From Candidatus Colimorpha enterica (GTDB taxonomy: Bacteria > Bacillota > Clostridia > Oscillospirales > CAG-272), in assembly GCA_000433515.1 (NCBI GenBank), contig FR891213.1, forward strand, positions 6,011 through 11,849: a DNA stretch of 5,839 nucleotides. Reading direction: 5' to 3'. The notes beneath the pieces are model-generated. The model made no database searches. It was not told the DNA's origin and saw only the letters and a program-made list of their open reading frames with translations. Shown one piece after another: positions 1 to 5,839 of this stretch. Each line of letters starts with the position of its first letter. The stretch's first letter is position 1. A program made the position numbers and the translations under genes.

Positions 1-768
1 CTGAGTGACCGTCTGTCCCTCGGTAAGCAGCTTGCAGGCAACGTTCATGCGGCACTTTGTGTGATAGTCGCCGAGGGTCTCGCCGGCAATTTTGCGGAAG
101 CACTTTGTGATATACCGGTAATTGTAATTGAAAAGCGATTCAAGCTCGGTCAGCTTGCGTATTTCGCAGACATGGTGCATCAGGTACTGCTGTATCTGAT
201 AGGTCAGCATTGTCTCGCTTTTTATATTCGACGAATAAAACGTCTCCGGCTCCTTCCTGCCGGTGCGGATGAGAAGTATGAGGAATTTTTCAAGCGAGGC
301 GGAGATGAATTCCCCCGACATGAAGTCGTCGGAGTTTATCTCGGTAAATATGTCGTAAAAAACATTGTTTTCGTCCTTCATCCTGAATATGCGCTCGTTC
401 TTTCCGTCGAAAAGGCGGTGAAGCTCGGCAATTATCATGCTCCAGACCCGGTCGGCGGGATCGGGCATGAAGCCGCAGAAAGCGTATCTCAGCGGATTTT
501 CTCTGTCTGAGACGATGCTGTGAGTGTCTCCGGGGAAATTAACCGAACAGTCGCCGGGAGACAACACCGTCTCCGTTCCGTTTGTTACCGTTTTTCCCTT
601 TCCCGAAAGAACGTAGGTCAGCTCATAGCACTGCTGACAGTGCGGAGAAACGACCGTTGTCGGACAGCAGTGCATCTCTCCGAGCTGATACACCGACAGC
701 GCACCGCAGGTTTTCGGGTTGCCGAAAAAATTGTTTTCAAAATGATACCGGTTATACTGGTCGATCAT
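1..768 (-). CDS. AraC-family transcriptional regulator, cupin sensor plus AraC HTH, C-terminus cut by window edge
   Basis: The minus strand is open for 256 codons from ATG at 768 to the window edge. The start is supported by AAAGGA at 779-784 (10 nt spacing), an in-frame stop at 811-813 and no other upstream ATG. Residues about 35-90 form a cupin-like sensor: H43, then YELTYVLSGKG (48-58), PGD (71-73) and H83, the usual arrangement in sugar-responsive AraC proteins. A helical linker follows. Residues about 186-251 match the first HTH half of the AraC DNA-binding domain (LTELESLFNYNYRYITKCFRK, then G229, Y235, and CKLLTEG at 245-251). The second HTH, normally some 35-45 more residues, lies beyond position 1. 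The gene is divergent from the oxidoreductase operon, so it is probably its local regulator, as is common for AraC proteins (inference). The effector is unknown. An unusual cysteine group (C34, C35, C44, C47) lies in the sensor. Family assignment is firm; target and ligand are not. Confidence 0.9.
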   Translation of the reverse strand, partial: MIDQYNRYHFENNFFGNPKTCGALSVYQLGEMHCCPTTVVSPHCQQCYELTYVLSGKGKTVTNGTETVLSPGDCSVNFPGDTHSIVSDRENPLRYAFCGFMPDPADRVWSMIIAELHRLFDGKNERIFRMKDENNVFYDIFTEINSDDFMSGEFISASLEKFLILLIRTGRKEPETFYSSNIKSETMLTYQIQQYLMHHVCEIRKLTELESLFNYNYRYITKCFRKIAGETLGDYHTKCRMNVACKLLTEGQTVTQ

Positions 769-871
769 AGAGAACGGTTCCTTTCGTTTCGTGACGCAAA
801 GAATTACCAATCAGTTCTGCACGGAGTATCTGCCGGACGTTTTCAGTGTCATTTCTGTCTCCGCACTCACC

Positions 872-900
872 ATTATACTATATTATCGTATTTTTCGCAA
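872..900 (-). promoter_or_regulatory. Sigma-70-type promoter for the AraC-family gene
   Basis: On the minus strand, TTGCGA (895-900) is followed by a 17-base AT-rich spacer and a perfect TATAAT (872-877). Transcription would start near position 865, giving an untranslated leader of roughly 97 bases before the ATG at 768. The -10 match, spacing and AT-rich spacer make this the best promoter in the window. It was found by eye, not by a scoring model. Confidence 0.65.
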
Positions 901-990
901 GTGGATTTGTCTGATTTGATGAAAGTGATAAAAAAACGGAGAACAAATAACAAAACCGGGCACACCCGATGGCGGACACGTCCCTGTCAT

Positions 991-1019
991 TTGACTATTA
1001 TGAACAAAAAATTTAGCAT
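991..1019 (+). promoter_or_regulatory. Alternative upstream promoter candidate for the rightward operon
   Basis: TTGACT (991-996) is one base from the consensus -35 box and is followed at 17 bases by TAGCAT (1014-1019), which keeps the conserved T, A and final T of the -10 box. The spacer is A/T-rich. The start would be near 1026 with a leader of about 90 bases. It could act with, or instead of, the nearer candidate at 1045-1073. Confidence 0.35.
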
Positions 1020-1035
1020 TAATACTGCTCTTTTG

Positions 1036-1058
1036 CGCGGGCTATTGAAAAATCCGCG
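1036..1058. repeat. Short inverted repeat flanking the -35 box (possible operator)
   Basis: CGCGG at 1036-1040 and its complement CCGCG at 1054-1058 are separated by 13 bases and bracket the candidate -35 box TTGAAA (1045-1050). It is a GC-rich dyad in an otherwise AT-rich stretch. A five-base arm can arise by chance, so the operator reading is only a suggestion. Confidence 0.2.
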
Positions 1059-1073
1059 GAATCATGATATCTT
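1045..1073 (+). promoter_or_regulatory. Candidate proximal promoter for the rightward operon
   Basis: TTGAAA (1045-1050, five of six consensus bases) is followed at exactly 17 bases by TATCTT (1068-1073, four of six). Transcription would begin near 1080, leaving about 35 bases before the ATG at 1115. That is long enough for the ribosome site at 1101-1106. The weak -10 box would suit an activator-dependent promoter, which fits a divergent AraC regulator (inference). Confidence 0.45.
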
Positions 1074-1083
1074 TATTGTATCA
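1065..1083. repeat. Inverted repeat TGATA-N9-TATCA over the -10 box and start site
   Basis: TGATA (1065-1069) and TATCA (1079-1083) form a dyad with a 9-base centre that covers the candidate -10 box and predicted transcription start. A repressor bound here would block initiation. The arms are short and the site is single-copy, so it may be chance. Confidence 0.2.
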
Positions 1084-1100
1084 AGAACTCACTCCGTCCG

Positions 1101-1106
1101 GAAGGA
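1101..1106 (+). promoter_or_regulatory. Ribosome binding site deciding the start at 1115
   Basis: GAAGGA lies 8 bases before ATG 1115. It selects this start over the in-frame ATG at 1064, which has no comparable site and sits within the proximal promoter candidate. The Rossmann strand begins just after 1115, as expected for the family. Confidence 0.75.
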
Positions 1107-1114
1107 AAAGCAAC

Positions 1115-2182
1115 ATGAACACAAACAAATACACGATCGCCGTCATCGGATGCGGCAGGATTTCAAACAACGCGCACTTCCCCGCACTTTCGGGGATGGA
1201 GAATGTCCGTATAAAGTACGCCTGCGACCTTATCCCGGAAAAGGCAGAGGACAAGGTTGCCCGCTTCGGCGCGGAACAGGCGATAACCGATTATAAGACC
1301 GCCCTTGACGACCCGGAGGTGGAGGCTGTCTGGGTCCTCACACCGAACTATGCGCATTACACCGTTACAATGGATGCCCTTAAAGCCGGGAAGCACGTTT
1401 TCTGCGAAAAGCCGATAACGGTAAACTACGACCTCTCCTGCAAAATGGCAGAGGAAGCTAAAAAACAGGGAAAGCTCCTCAACATCGGCGTGTGCAACCG
1501 CTATCACAAAACCGTCGAAATGCTTGAAGAAATGAACCGCCGCGGCGATTTCGGAAGGATATATCACGTTTACTGCTCGTTCCGCAGTCACCGCTCGATA
1601 CCGGGGCTCGGCGGCGCGTTTACCGACAAATCGCAGTCGGGCGGCGGGGTGCTTATCGACTGGGGAATCCACTTCCTTGATCTTATTCTTTACATCCTCG
1701 GCGGCGCGACACTTAAGACCGTGACCTGCGACGCTTACAGCGAGATGGCAAAGGACATTAAGTCATACGTCTACCGCGGGATGTGGGCTGAGGAGACAAA
1801 GAACCTTGACGGTGTGAACGACGTTGAAGATTTCATCACCGGTCACATCCGCACCGACAAGGCAAGCATATCCTTCAACGGCGCATGGGCGCAGAACATA
1901 GAAAAGGACGAAATGTTCATCGACTTCCTCGGCGACGCGGCGGGAGTAAGGATGAATTACGGCGGGAGCTTTACCCTTTACACCGTGAAGGACGGAGAAT
2001 TTGTTCAGATAACACCGGAATACGAAATTCCGGATATGTATGCCCGTGAGGACGCAGCGTTCCTTGAAGCCACCCGCACCGGAGAGCATACAAGAACGCA
2101 CATCGACAACATCCTTGAAAGCGCAAAGCTCCTTGATTACCTCTACCGTTCGGCGGAGGAAAAGAAAGAGATCGGTTTTTAA
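1115..2182 (+). CDS. Gfo/Idh/MocA-family NAD(P)-dependent oxidoreductase
   Basis: The protein has 355 residues, the normal length for the family. The N-terminal Rossmann fold starts with IAVIGCGRIS (8-17, G12-x-G14 fingerprint). An acidic residue, D38, ends the second strand, which favours NAD(H) over NADP(H) (inference). The family's EKP motif is at 98-100, with catalytic-type K99. GVCNRYH (125-131) leads into the C-terminal alpha/beta domain. The substrate-domain signature GGGVLIDWGIHFLDL spans 176-190, with D182, H186 and D189 in the expected places. No signal peptide is seen, so it is cytoplasmic. Members oxidise or reduce hydroxyl/keto groups of sugars, inositols and sugar acids, and some start glycoside cleavage through 3-keto sugars. 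The substrate here is unknown. An ORF reading from ATG 1064 would add 17 residues (MISLLYQELT...) that look like promoter sequence, so 1115 is preferred. It is probably the first gene of the operon. Confidence 0.93.
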   Translation: MNTNKYTIAVIGCGRISNNAHFPALSGMENVRIKYACDLIPEKAEDKVARFGAEQAITDYKTALDDPEVEAVWVLTPNYAHYTVTMDALKAGKHVFCEKPITVNYDLSCKMAEEAKKQGKLLNIGVCNRYHKTVEMLEEMNRRGDFGRIYHVYCSFRSHRSIPGLGGAFTDKSQSGGGVLIDWGIHFLDLILYILGGATLKTVTCDAYSEMAKDIKSYVYRGMWAEETKNLDGVNDVEDFITGHIRTDKASISFNGAWAQNIEKDEMFIDFLGDAAGVRMNYGGSFTLYTVKDGEFVQITPEYEIPDMYAREDAAFLEATRTGEHTRTHIDNILESAKLLDYLYRSAEEKKEIGF

Positions 2183-2183
2183 C

Positions 2184-2188
2184 GGAGG
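2184..2188 (+). promoter_or_regulatory. Ribosome binding site supporting a GTG start at 2195
   Basis: A full GGAGG core lies 6 bases before GTG 2195 and just after the upstream stop (2180-2182). The codons following GTG encode the first strand of a Rossmann-like fold (KIGFI), so the non-ATG start is well supported. Confidence 0.8.
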
Positions 2189-2194
2189 TTTACT

Positions 2195-3037
2195 GTGAAG
2201 ATCGGATTTATAGACTACTATCTTGATGAGTGGCACGCGAACAATTATCCCGAATGGATAAAGGAAGCATCGGGCGGCGAAATGACGGTTGAGTATGCAT
2301 TCGCCGAGACCGCCAGCCCCCACACCGGGGTCACGACGGAGGAATGGTGCTCCCGCACGGGAATAACGCAGGTCGGCTCGATCGAAGAGCTTGTGGAAAA
2401 GAGCGATGCGATCGTTGTTCTCTCCCCCGACAACTGCGAAAGGCACGAAATGCTGAGCAGGCTCCCCCTGCTCTCCGGAAAGCCGGTGTACATAGACAAA
2501 ACCTTTGCCCCCGACCTTGAAACGGCAAAAAGGATATTCGCGCTTGCCGACGGAAACGGCACGCCCTGCTGTTCCACCTCGGCTCTCCGGTTCGCCGACG
2601 AGTACCGCGGCATCGACACGGAGAACATCACGGCGGCAAACTTCTGGGGACCGATGAATTTTGAGATTTATTCTGTCCATCAGCTTGAGCCGCTTGTCAT
2701 GCTGATGAGGTGCCGCGCGGAATCGGTCATGATGATGACGGCGGAGAATTACTATCTGCTTGCTGTCCGGTTTGCCGACGGGCGGGTCGGAAGCATTTCC
2801 GGGTCGTATCCCGACGCTCCCTTTGCCGCACAGCTGACGGTGAAGGGCGGAAACCGGAACATAAACGTGACAAGCGACTTTTTTAAAAACTTCATAAAAG
2901 AGCTTGTCGTATTCTTCCGCGGCGGCGCGCTTATGGCTCCGCATGACGAGACTCTTTCGGTCATGGCGATAAGAACGGCGGCGCTTGAGGCGATGAAAAC
3001 ACCGTTTGTGTGGGTTCCGGTTCCGGAAATCAGATAA
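2195..3037 (+). CDS. Divergent, short Gfo/Idh/MocA-like oxidoreductase, GTG start
   Basis: The protein has 280 residues, short for the family (usually about 330-400). It starts 12 bases after the first oxidoreductase. Gfo/Idh ancestry is seen in the opening strand KIGFI (2-6), in SDAIVVLSPDNCERHEML (70-87) with the P-x(5)-H pattern (P78, H84), in GKPVYIDKTFAPD (95-107), where IDK replaces the usual EKP and keeps K102, in STSALRFA (127-134), and in YSVHQLEPL (159-167), where H162 and E165 match the G-x-H-x-x-D helix. The nucleotide-binding loop is degenerate: the two conserved glycines appear as D7 and Y9 in GFIDYYLDEWHANNYPEW. No signal peptide is seen. It may be a cytoplasmic oxidoreductase binding cofactor unusually, or a partner subunit or sensor for its neighbour (inference). 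It is not recent duplicate of that neighbour, as resemblance is limited to family motifs. Its substrate is unknown. Confidence 0.75.
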   Translation: MKIGFIDYYLDEWHANNYPEWIKEASGGEMTVEYAFAETASPHTGVTTEEWCSRTGITQVGSIEELVEKSDAIVVLSPDNCERHEMLSRLPLLSGKPVYIDKTFAPDLETAKRIFALADGNGTPCCSTSALRFADEYRGIDTENITAANFWGPMNFEIYSVHQLEPLVMLMRCRAESVMMMTAENYYLLAVRFADGRVGSISGSYPDAPFAAQLTVKGGNRNINVTSDFFKNFIKELVVFFRGGALMAPHDETLSVMAIRTAALEAMKTPFVWVPVPEIR

Positions 3038-3064
3038 TATACAATGAAAAAGTGAGGTAGAATC

Positions 3065-4555
3065 ATGAAGCATTTTAAAAAAACCGTTTCCCTTGTCCTT
3101 GCACTTGCTTTTGCGGCGACCGCGGCAGCCTGTGCAGGCGGCGGAGGAGATAAGCCCGGCAATTCCAAAGGCACTCAGTCACAGCCGACCGGCGACAATG
3201 ACCGCCTTAATGCAAACGACGGGATCGAAGCCGTTGATTTCAAGGGACTTCAGTACAAAATTTCGATAAGCGACAACCAGGAGTTCGAAATGTTCTCCGA
3301 CGACACGACCGACACCATTGACGCGGCGGTCTACGAGCGCAATATGCGGGTCGAGGACAAATATAAAATCGAGATCGTTCCGGTAATAACGACAGGCTAC
3401 TCGTCAGGTGCGGGACAGCTCCTTCACGAGGAGGATATCAAGAAATCGATAAGCACCGGCGACCACGCGTTCGACACGGTTCTCATGTGCGCATGGCGCG
3501 CCGGAACACTTATCGTTGACGGGTATTTCCGCGACTGGAACAATAACATTCCCGGTGTGAATTTCGCTCAGCCGTGGTGGAATTCACGCTGCAACAACGC
3601 ATTTACGATCGACGGGAAGCTGTATGCCTCCGTCGGAGACATCTCGCTTACCACCCTTGCCCTTGCGCACTGCTACCTCTACAACAAGACGATGGGAGCG
3701 GACAAGAAGATCGACGACCTTTACACGGTAGTCCGGGACGGAAAGTGGACCATCGACTATGTGAAGCAGATAACAAAGGACATCTACACCGACATGAACA
3801 AGGACGGAAACCGCGGCACGGATGATGTTTACGGCTTCGCGTCCGGCGTTGTCACAAACCTTGATGCGTACCTTCCCTCCTTCGGCATATCTCTTGTCAC
3901 CGCCGACAGCAGCGGGGATCTTACGATCGCCATTGACAAGGACCGCGCAAGAGTGCAGACCGCGCTTGAAAAGGTCTCTGACCTGTTCTACAACAGCGAA
4001 GGCTCGTACATCTCGATGGAGCACAGCGAATACAACGACCGCTTCAAAATGTTTGCCGAGGGGCGCGTGCTTCTCACCGACGCAACCGTCAACATCCTCT
4101 CAAGCTACTGCCGCGACATGAACGACTCCTACGGCGTTCTTCCCTACCCGAAGTTCAACGAGGAGCAGAAGGACTATTACAGCAACGCGCACGACAACTT
4201 CTCGGTTCTCTGCGTTGCAAACAATATCGAGAATGACGAGCTTGTCGGAAAGGTCACCGAAACGCTCTGCTGCGAGACCTACCGCACCGTCATCACCGCT
4301 TATTACGACACCGCGCTCAAGTCAAAATACACCGAGACGGACGATGACGAGGATATGCTCGACATGATCATGGAGGGCAGAAACTATGACCTTGCGGTGC
4401 TCTTCGCTCCGTCGCTTGACAGACTGTTCTATTTCTTCCGCGACGAGATCGCAGACAAATCGACAAGCGTTGCAGGCTCGCTTGACAGCCGCATAATGGG
4501 CTGGCGCGCCGCTCTCATGAGAATCGAGAAGATTTACGGAAACCTGTCGGCATAA
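3065..4555 (+). CDS. Extracellular solute-binding lipoprotein (family 1 type, probably carbohydrate)
   Basis: The 496-residue protein has a lipoprotein signal: basic KHFKK, a hydrophobic core (8-18) and a lipobox-like AAAC with C23 as the lipidated residue, then a Gly/Ser/Thr/Asn-rich linker (24-50). The -3 alanine is less usual than leucine. Family marks are QPWWN (169-173), DGKLYASVGDISL (183-195), YNK (206-208), an EF-hand-like loop DMNKDGNRGTDDVYG (243-257; D243, N245, D247, D253/D254 are likely calcium ligands) and AYYDTALK...MLDMI (412-435). These are typical of clostridial sugar-binding components of ABC importers. It would sit on the outer face of the membrane and deliver a sugar or oligosaccharide to a permease. 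No permease gene is in the window, so the transporter must be elsewhere or it acts alone. The start follows GTGAGGT at 3052-3058. Eight cysteines including C23 is rather many. The ligand is unknown. Confidence 0.87.
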   Translation: MKHFKKTVSLVLALAFAATAAACAGGGGDKPGNSKGTQSQPTGDNDRLNANDGIEAVDFKGLQYKISISDNQEFEMFSDDTTDTIDAAVYERNMRVEDKYKIEIVPVITTGYSSGAGQLLHEEDIKKSISTGDHAFDTVLMCAWRAGTLIVDGYFRDWNNNIPGVNFAQPWWNSRCNNAFTIDGKLYASVGDISLTTLALAHCYLYNKTMGADKKIDDLYTVVRDGKWTIDYVKQITKDIYTDMNKDGNRGTDDVYGFASGVVTNLDAYLPSFGISLVTADSSGDLTIAIDKDRARVQTALEKVSDLFYNSEGSYISMEHSEYNDRFKMFAEGRVLLTDATVNILSSYCRDMNDSYGVLPYPKFNEEQKDYYSNAHDNFSVLCVANNIENDELVGKVTETLCCETYRTVITAYYDTALKSKYTETDDDEDMLDMIMEGRNYDLAVLFAPSLDRLFYFFRDEIADKSTSVAGSLDSRIMGWRAALMRIEKIYGNLSA

Positions 4556-4580
4556 CGGCAGAATCATTACGGAGGCTTGA

Positions 4581-5839
4581 ATGAAAAAAATGATGATATC
4601 GGTTCTCGGCGCCGGGCTTGCCGCACTGTTCCTTGCGGGATGCTCCGGCAACGGAAACACACAGACCGCCGGCTCTGCCGAAACCGGTGAACCCGAAAAG
4701 CCTGCATCAACAGGCGCAGGGACATATATCGTTTCAAACATGGAGGATCTTCTGGCACTTAAGCCGGCTGAGACAAAGGCGATAGTCATGATGAAGGGCT
4801 ATTACTCCTCCGGTGACGGAGGCGGCGGAACCTTTTATTACGACGCGGCGGCAAGGAATCAGGACAACGGCGCGACCGTGATAAGAAGCGACAGTACCAA
4901 GGGACGCTTTGTCCGCGACTGTGAGGAGAATTACGTAAACGTCAAGTGGTTCGGTGCAAAGGGCGACGGCTCGACCGACGACACGGCGGCAATTCAGGCG
5001 GCGATCGACGCGCTTCCGGGAGGCGGCGGTACCGTTTCCCTGCCCGGCGGGACATACAACATCTCATCGGCAATACGCATCGGCGACGGAAATGCGGGCG
5101 ACAAGACCTCGTCAAAGAGCGGCATAAAATTCATCGGCTCAGGCGGCGGCTTTGCCTTTGCTACAAAGGCGGCTACCACAATCAACGCAATCGCCGACAT
5201 GGACGAAATGCTCATCCTCCGCGGCCGGATCTCCGACTGTGAGATAGCCGGGATAAACCTTGCCGGAAACGGCAAGGCAAAGACCTGTCTTCTCCTCCAT
5301 TCCTTCGCGGGGAGCTATTTCCACAACATCTGCGCGATGGGCTTCACCGAAACGGGAATAAAGATCCTCGGCGGATCGGCTCCGACCGGGAACTACAACA
5401 TCACAAACCGCTTTGAATCCCTCGGCGTCTACTGCCTGTACGACAACACGACGGCACTTCTCATCGACGGCGACTATGCAAGCATCAACGACACATGGCT
5501 GACGGTCTTCACCGACTGCCGGTTCGACACGGCGCAGTCGAAGAATTCCGTTGCGGCACACTTCAAATTCGTTGACAGCATCTCGTTCTACCGCTGCCAC
5601 TTCAATACCTACGACGACAGCTCGACCGGCGCGATCTTCGACGCACTCAACAACAACGATTTCCCCTGCGGAATGGCGTTTTACGACTGCTCGATGGTCT
5701 CTCATCAGGTGTGGGAGGACGAGAACCACAGGATGCGCAAGCAGTATTTCTACGGCTTCGGCACATATGACAACGAGCAGATCCCGACAAACAGCAAGCT
5801 CATCGGCTTCACCGATACCGGAATCCCCTTCAACATGGA
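4581..5839 (+). CDS. Surface lipoprotein with pectate-lyase-superfamily right-handed beta-helix, C-terminus cut by window edge
   Basis: The frame is open for 419 codons from ATG 4581 to the edge, with GGAGG at 4571-4575 (5 nt spacing). It has a clear lipoprotein signal: KKMM, a hydrophobic core and lipobox LAGC with C21, then a Gly/Thr/Glu linker. Residues 54-112 (MEDLL..., KGYYSSGDGGGGTFYYD at 72-88, TKGRFVRD near 106-113) form a small module that often precedes this fold. The superfamily signature follows: WFGAKGDGSTDDTAAIQAAID (123-143, split here as WFGAKGDG and DDTAAIQ) and GGGGTVSLPGGTY (147-159). After that come beta-helix coils such as IKFIG (182-186) and DCEIAGINLAGN (219-230). This fold includes pectate lyases, polygalacturonases, epimerases and phage tailspikes. 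It is probably a cell-surface polysaccharide lyase, hydrolase or binder. No catalytic set can be assigned from the visible part. The order and 25-base gap suggest it is in the same operon as the binding protein. Confidence 0.85.
   Translation, partial: MKKMMISVLGAGLAALFLAGCSGNGNTQTAGSAETGEPEKPASTGAGTYIVSNMEDLLALKPAETKAIVMMKGYYSSGDGGGGTFYYDAAARNQDNGATVIRSDSTKGRFVRDCEENYVNVKWFGAKGDGSTDDTAAIQAAIDALPGGGGTVSLPGGTYNISSAIRIGDGNAGDKTSSKSGIKFIGSGGGFAFATKAATTINAIADMDEMLILRGRISDCEIAGINLAGNGKAKTCLLLHSFAGSYFHNICAMGFTETGIKILGGSAPTGNYNITNRFESLGVYCLYDNTTALLIDGDYASINDTWLTVFTDCRFDTAQSKNSVAAHFKFVDSISFYRCHFNTYDDSSTGAIFDALNNNDFPCGMAFYDCSMVSHQVWEDENHRMRKQYFYGFGTYDNEQIPTNSKLIGFTDTGIPFNM

Larger units (their letters stand above)
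769..1114. promoter_or_regulatory. Divergent intergenic control region
   Basis: These 346 bases separate the leftward regulator from the rightward operon and carry no credible gene. They are clearly more AT-rich than the flanking genes between about 870 and 1085. They hold a good leftward promoter, two candidate rightward promoters and several short dyads (957-968, 974-983, 1036-1058, 1065-1083), some overlapping promoter elements. No intrinsic terminator with a strong GC stem and U-run is seen. I recognise no riboswitch family. The AraC-family protein probably binds somewhere here (inference from divergent arrangement), but its site cannot be identified from a single copy. Confidence 0.6.

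Noticed and set aside
61..510. Plus-strand open frame of 149 codons
   Set aside because: It is antisense to the AraC-family gene, whose minus-strand frame is open for 256 codons with cupin and HTH motifs. It has no good ribosome binding site.
904..918. Direct repeat of GATTTG at 904-909 and 913-918 as an AraC half-site pair
   Set aside because: The repeats are six bases at a 9-base period, whereas AraC-family half-sites are usually longer and about 21 bases apart. It is probably chance in AT-rich DNA.
920..933. CcpA-like cre site (TGAAAGTGATAAAA)
   Set aside because: It deviates at several consensus positions, including the central CG, so it is not credible as a catabolite-repression site.
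957..968. CGGG-CACA-CCCG hairpin as a terminator
   Set aside because: The stem is only four base pairs and no T-run follows on either strand at the right place; it does not qualify as an intrinsic terminator.
520..1296. Plus-strand open frame of 258 codons covering the regulator, intergenic region and start of the first oxidoreductase
   Set aside because: It is antisense to the AraC-family gene, runs through the promoters, and overlaps the verified oxidoreductase frame. Its product is basic and low in recognisable structure.
3033..3045. TATACAAT-like -10 box before the solute-binding gene
   Set aside because: No -35 box is found at 16-18 bases, and transcription would start within or just before the ribosome site. 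Read-through from the upstream gene is simpler.
1763..3073. Long minus-strand open frame of 436 codons across both oxidoreductase genes
   Set aside because: It lies antisense to two genes with strong family motifs and ribosome sites, crosses the gap between them, and its translation is rich in Arg, His and Cys with no recognisable domain. It is a codon-bias shadow.
5139..5729. Minus-strand open frame of 196 codons inside the beta-helix gene
   Set aside because: It is antisense to coding sequence with clear beta-helix periodicity, and its Val/Ala/Arg/Glu-rich product matches no family I know.

Overview
The window looks like part of a carbohydrate-use locus from a Gram-positive Bacillota, most likely an uncultured gut or rumen Clostridia. 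The evidence is the strong GGAGG-type ribosome binding sites before every gene, two Sec/lipobox lipoproteins, a solute-binding protein of the type common in Clostridia (D-x-N-x-D-G loop and AYYxTALK block), and an AraC regulator divergent from a sugar-type operon. The G+C content looks moderate to fairly high by eye (not computed). The species cannot be named from the sequence.

Layout: (1) positions 1-768, minus strand: a cupin + AraC-type HTH regulator, cut by the left edge before its second HTH motif. (2) 769-1114: a divergent control region. It has a good sigma-70-like promoter for the regulator (TTGCGA-17-TATAAT, minus strand), one or two candidate promoters for the rightward genes, and short dyads. 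(3) 1115-2182: a canonical Gfo/Idh/MocA NAD(P)-dependent oxidoreductase. (4) 2195-3037: a second, shorter and divergent Gfo/Idh/MocA-like protein with a GTG start and a degenerate nucleotide-binding loop. (5) 3065-4555: a solute-binding lipoprotein. (6) 4581 to the right edge: a lipoprotein with a pectate-lyase-superfamily right-handed beta-helix, cut by the window end.

The four rightward genes are separated by only 12, 27 and 25 bases with no terminator-like hairpin between them, so they are probably one transcript. A working model, which is inference, is that the surface beta-helix protein cuts or binds a polysaccharide, the lipoprotein captures the released sugar, the two cytoplasmic oxidoreductases modify it by sugar redox chemistry, and the AraC protein senses it. 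No ABC permease, glycoside hydrolase, RNA gene, mobile element or CRISPR array is visible. I found no clearly new defence-like or otherwise exotic system. The most unusual points are the mismatched pair of oxidoreductases and the phage-tailspike-like module on the beta-helix lipoprotein.
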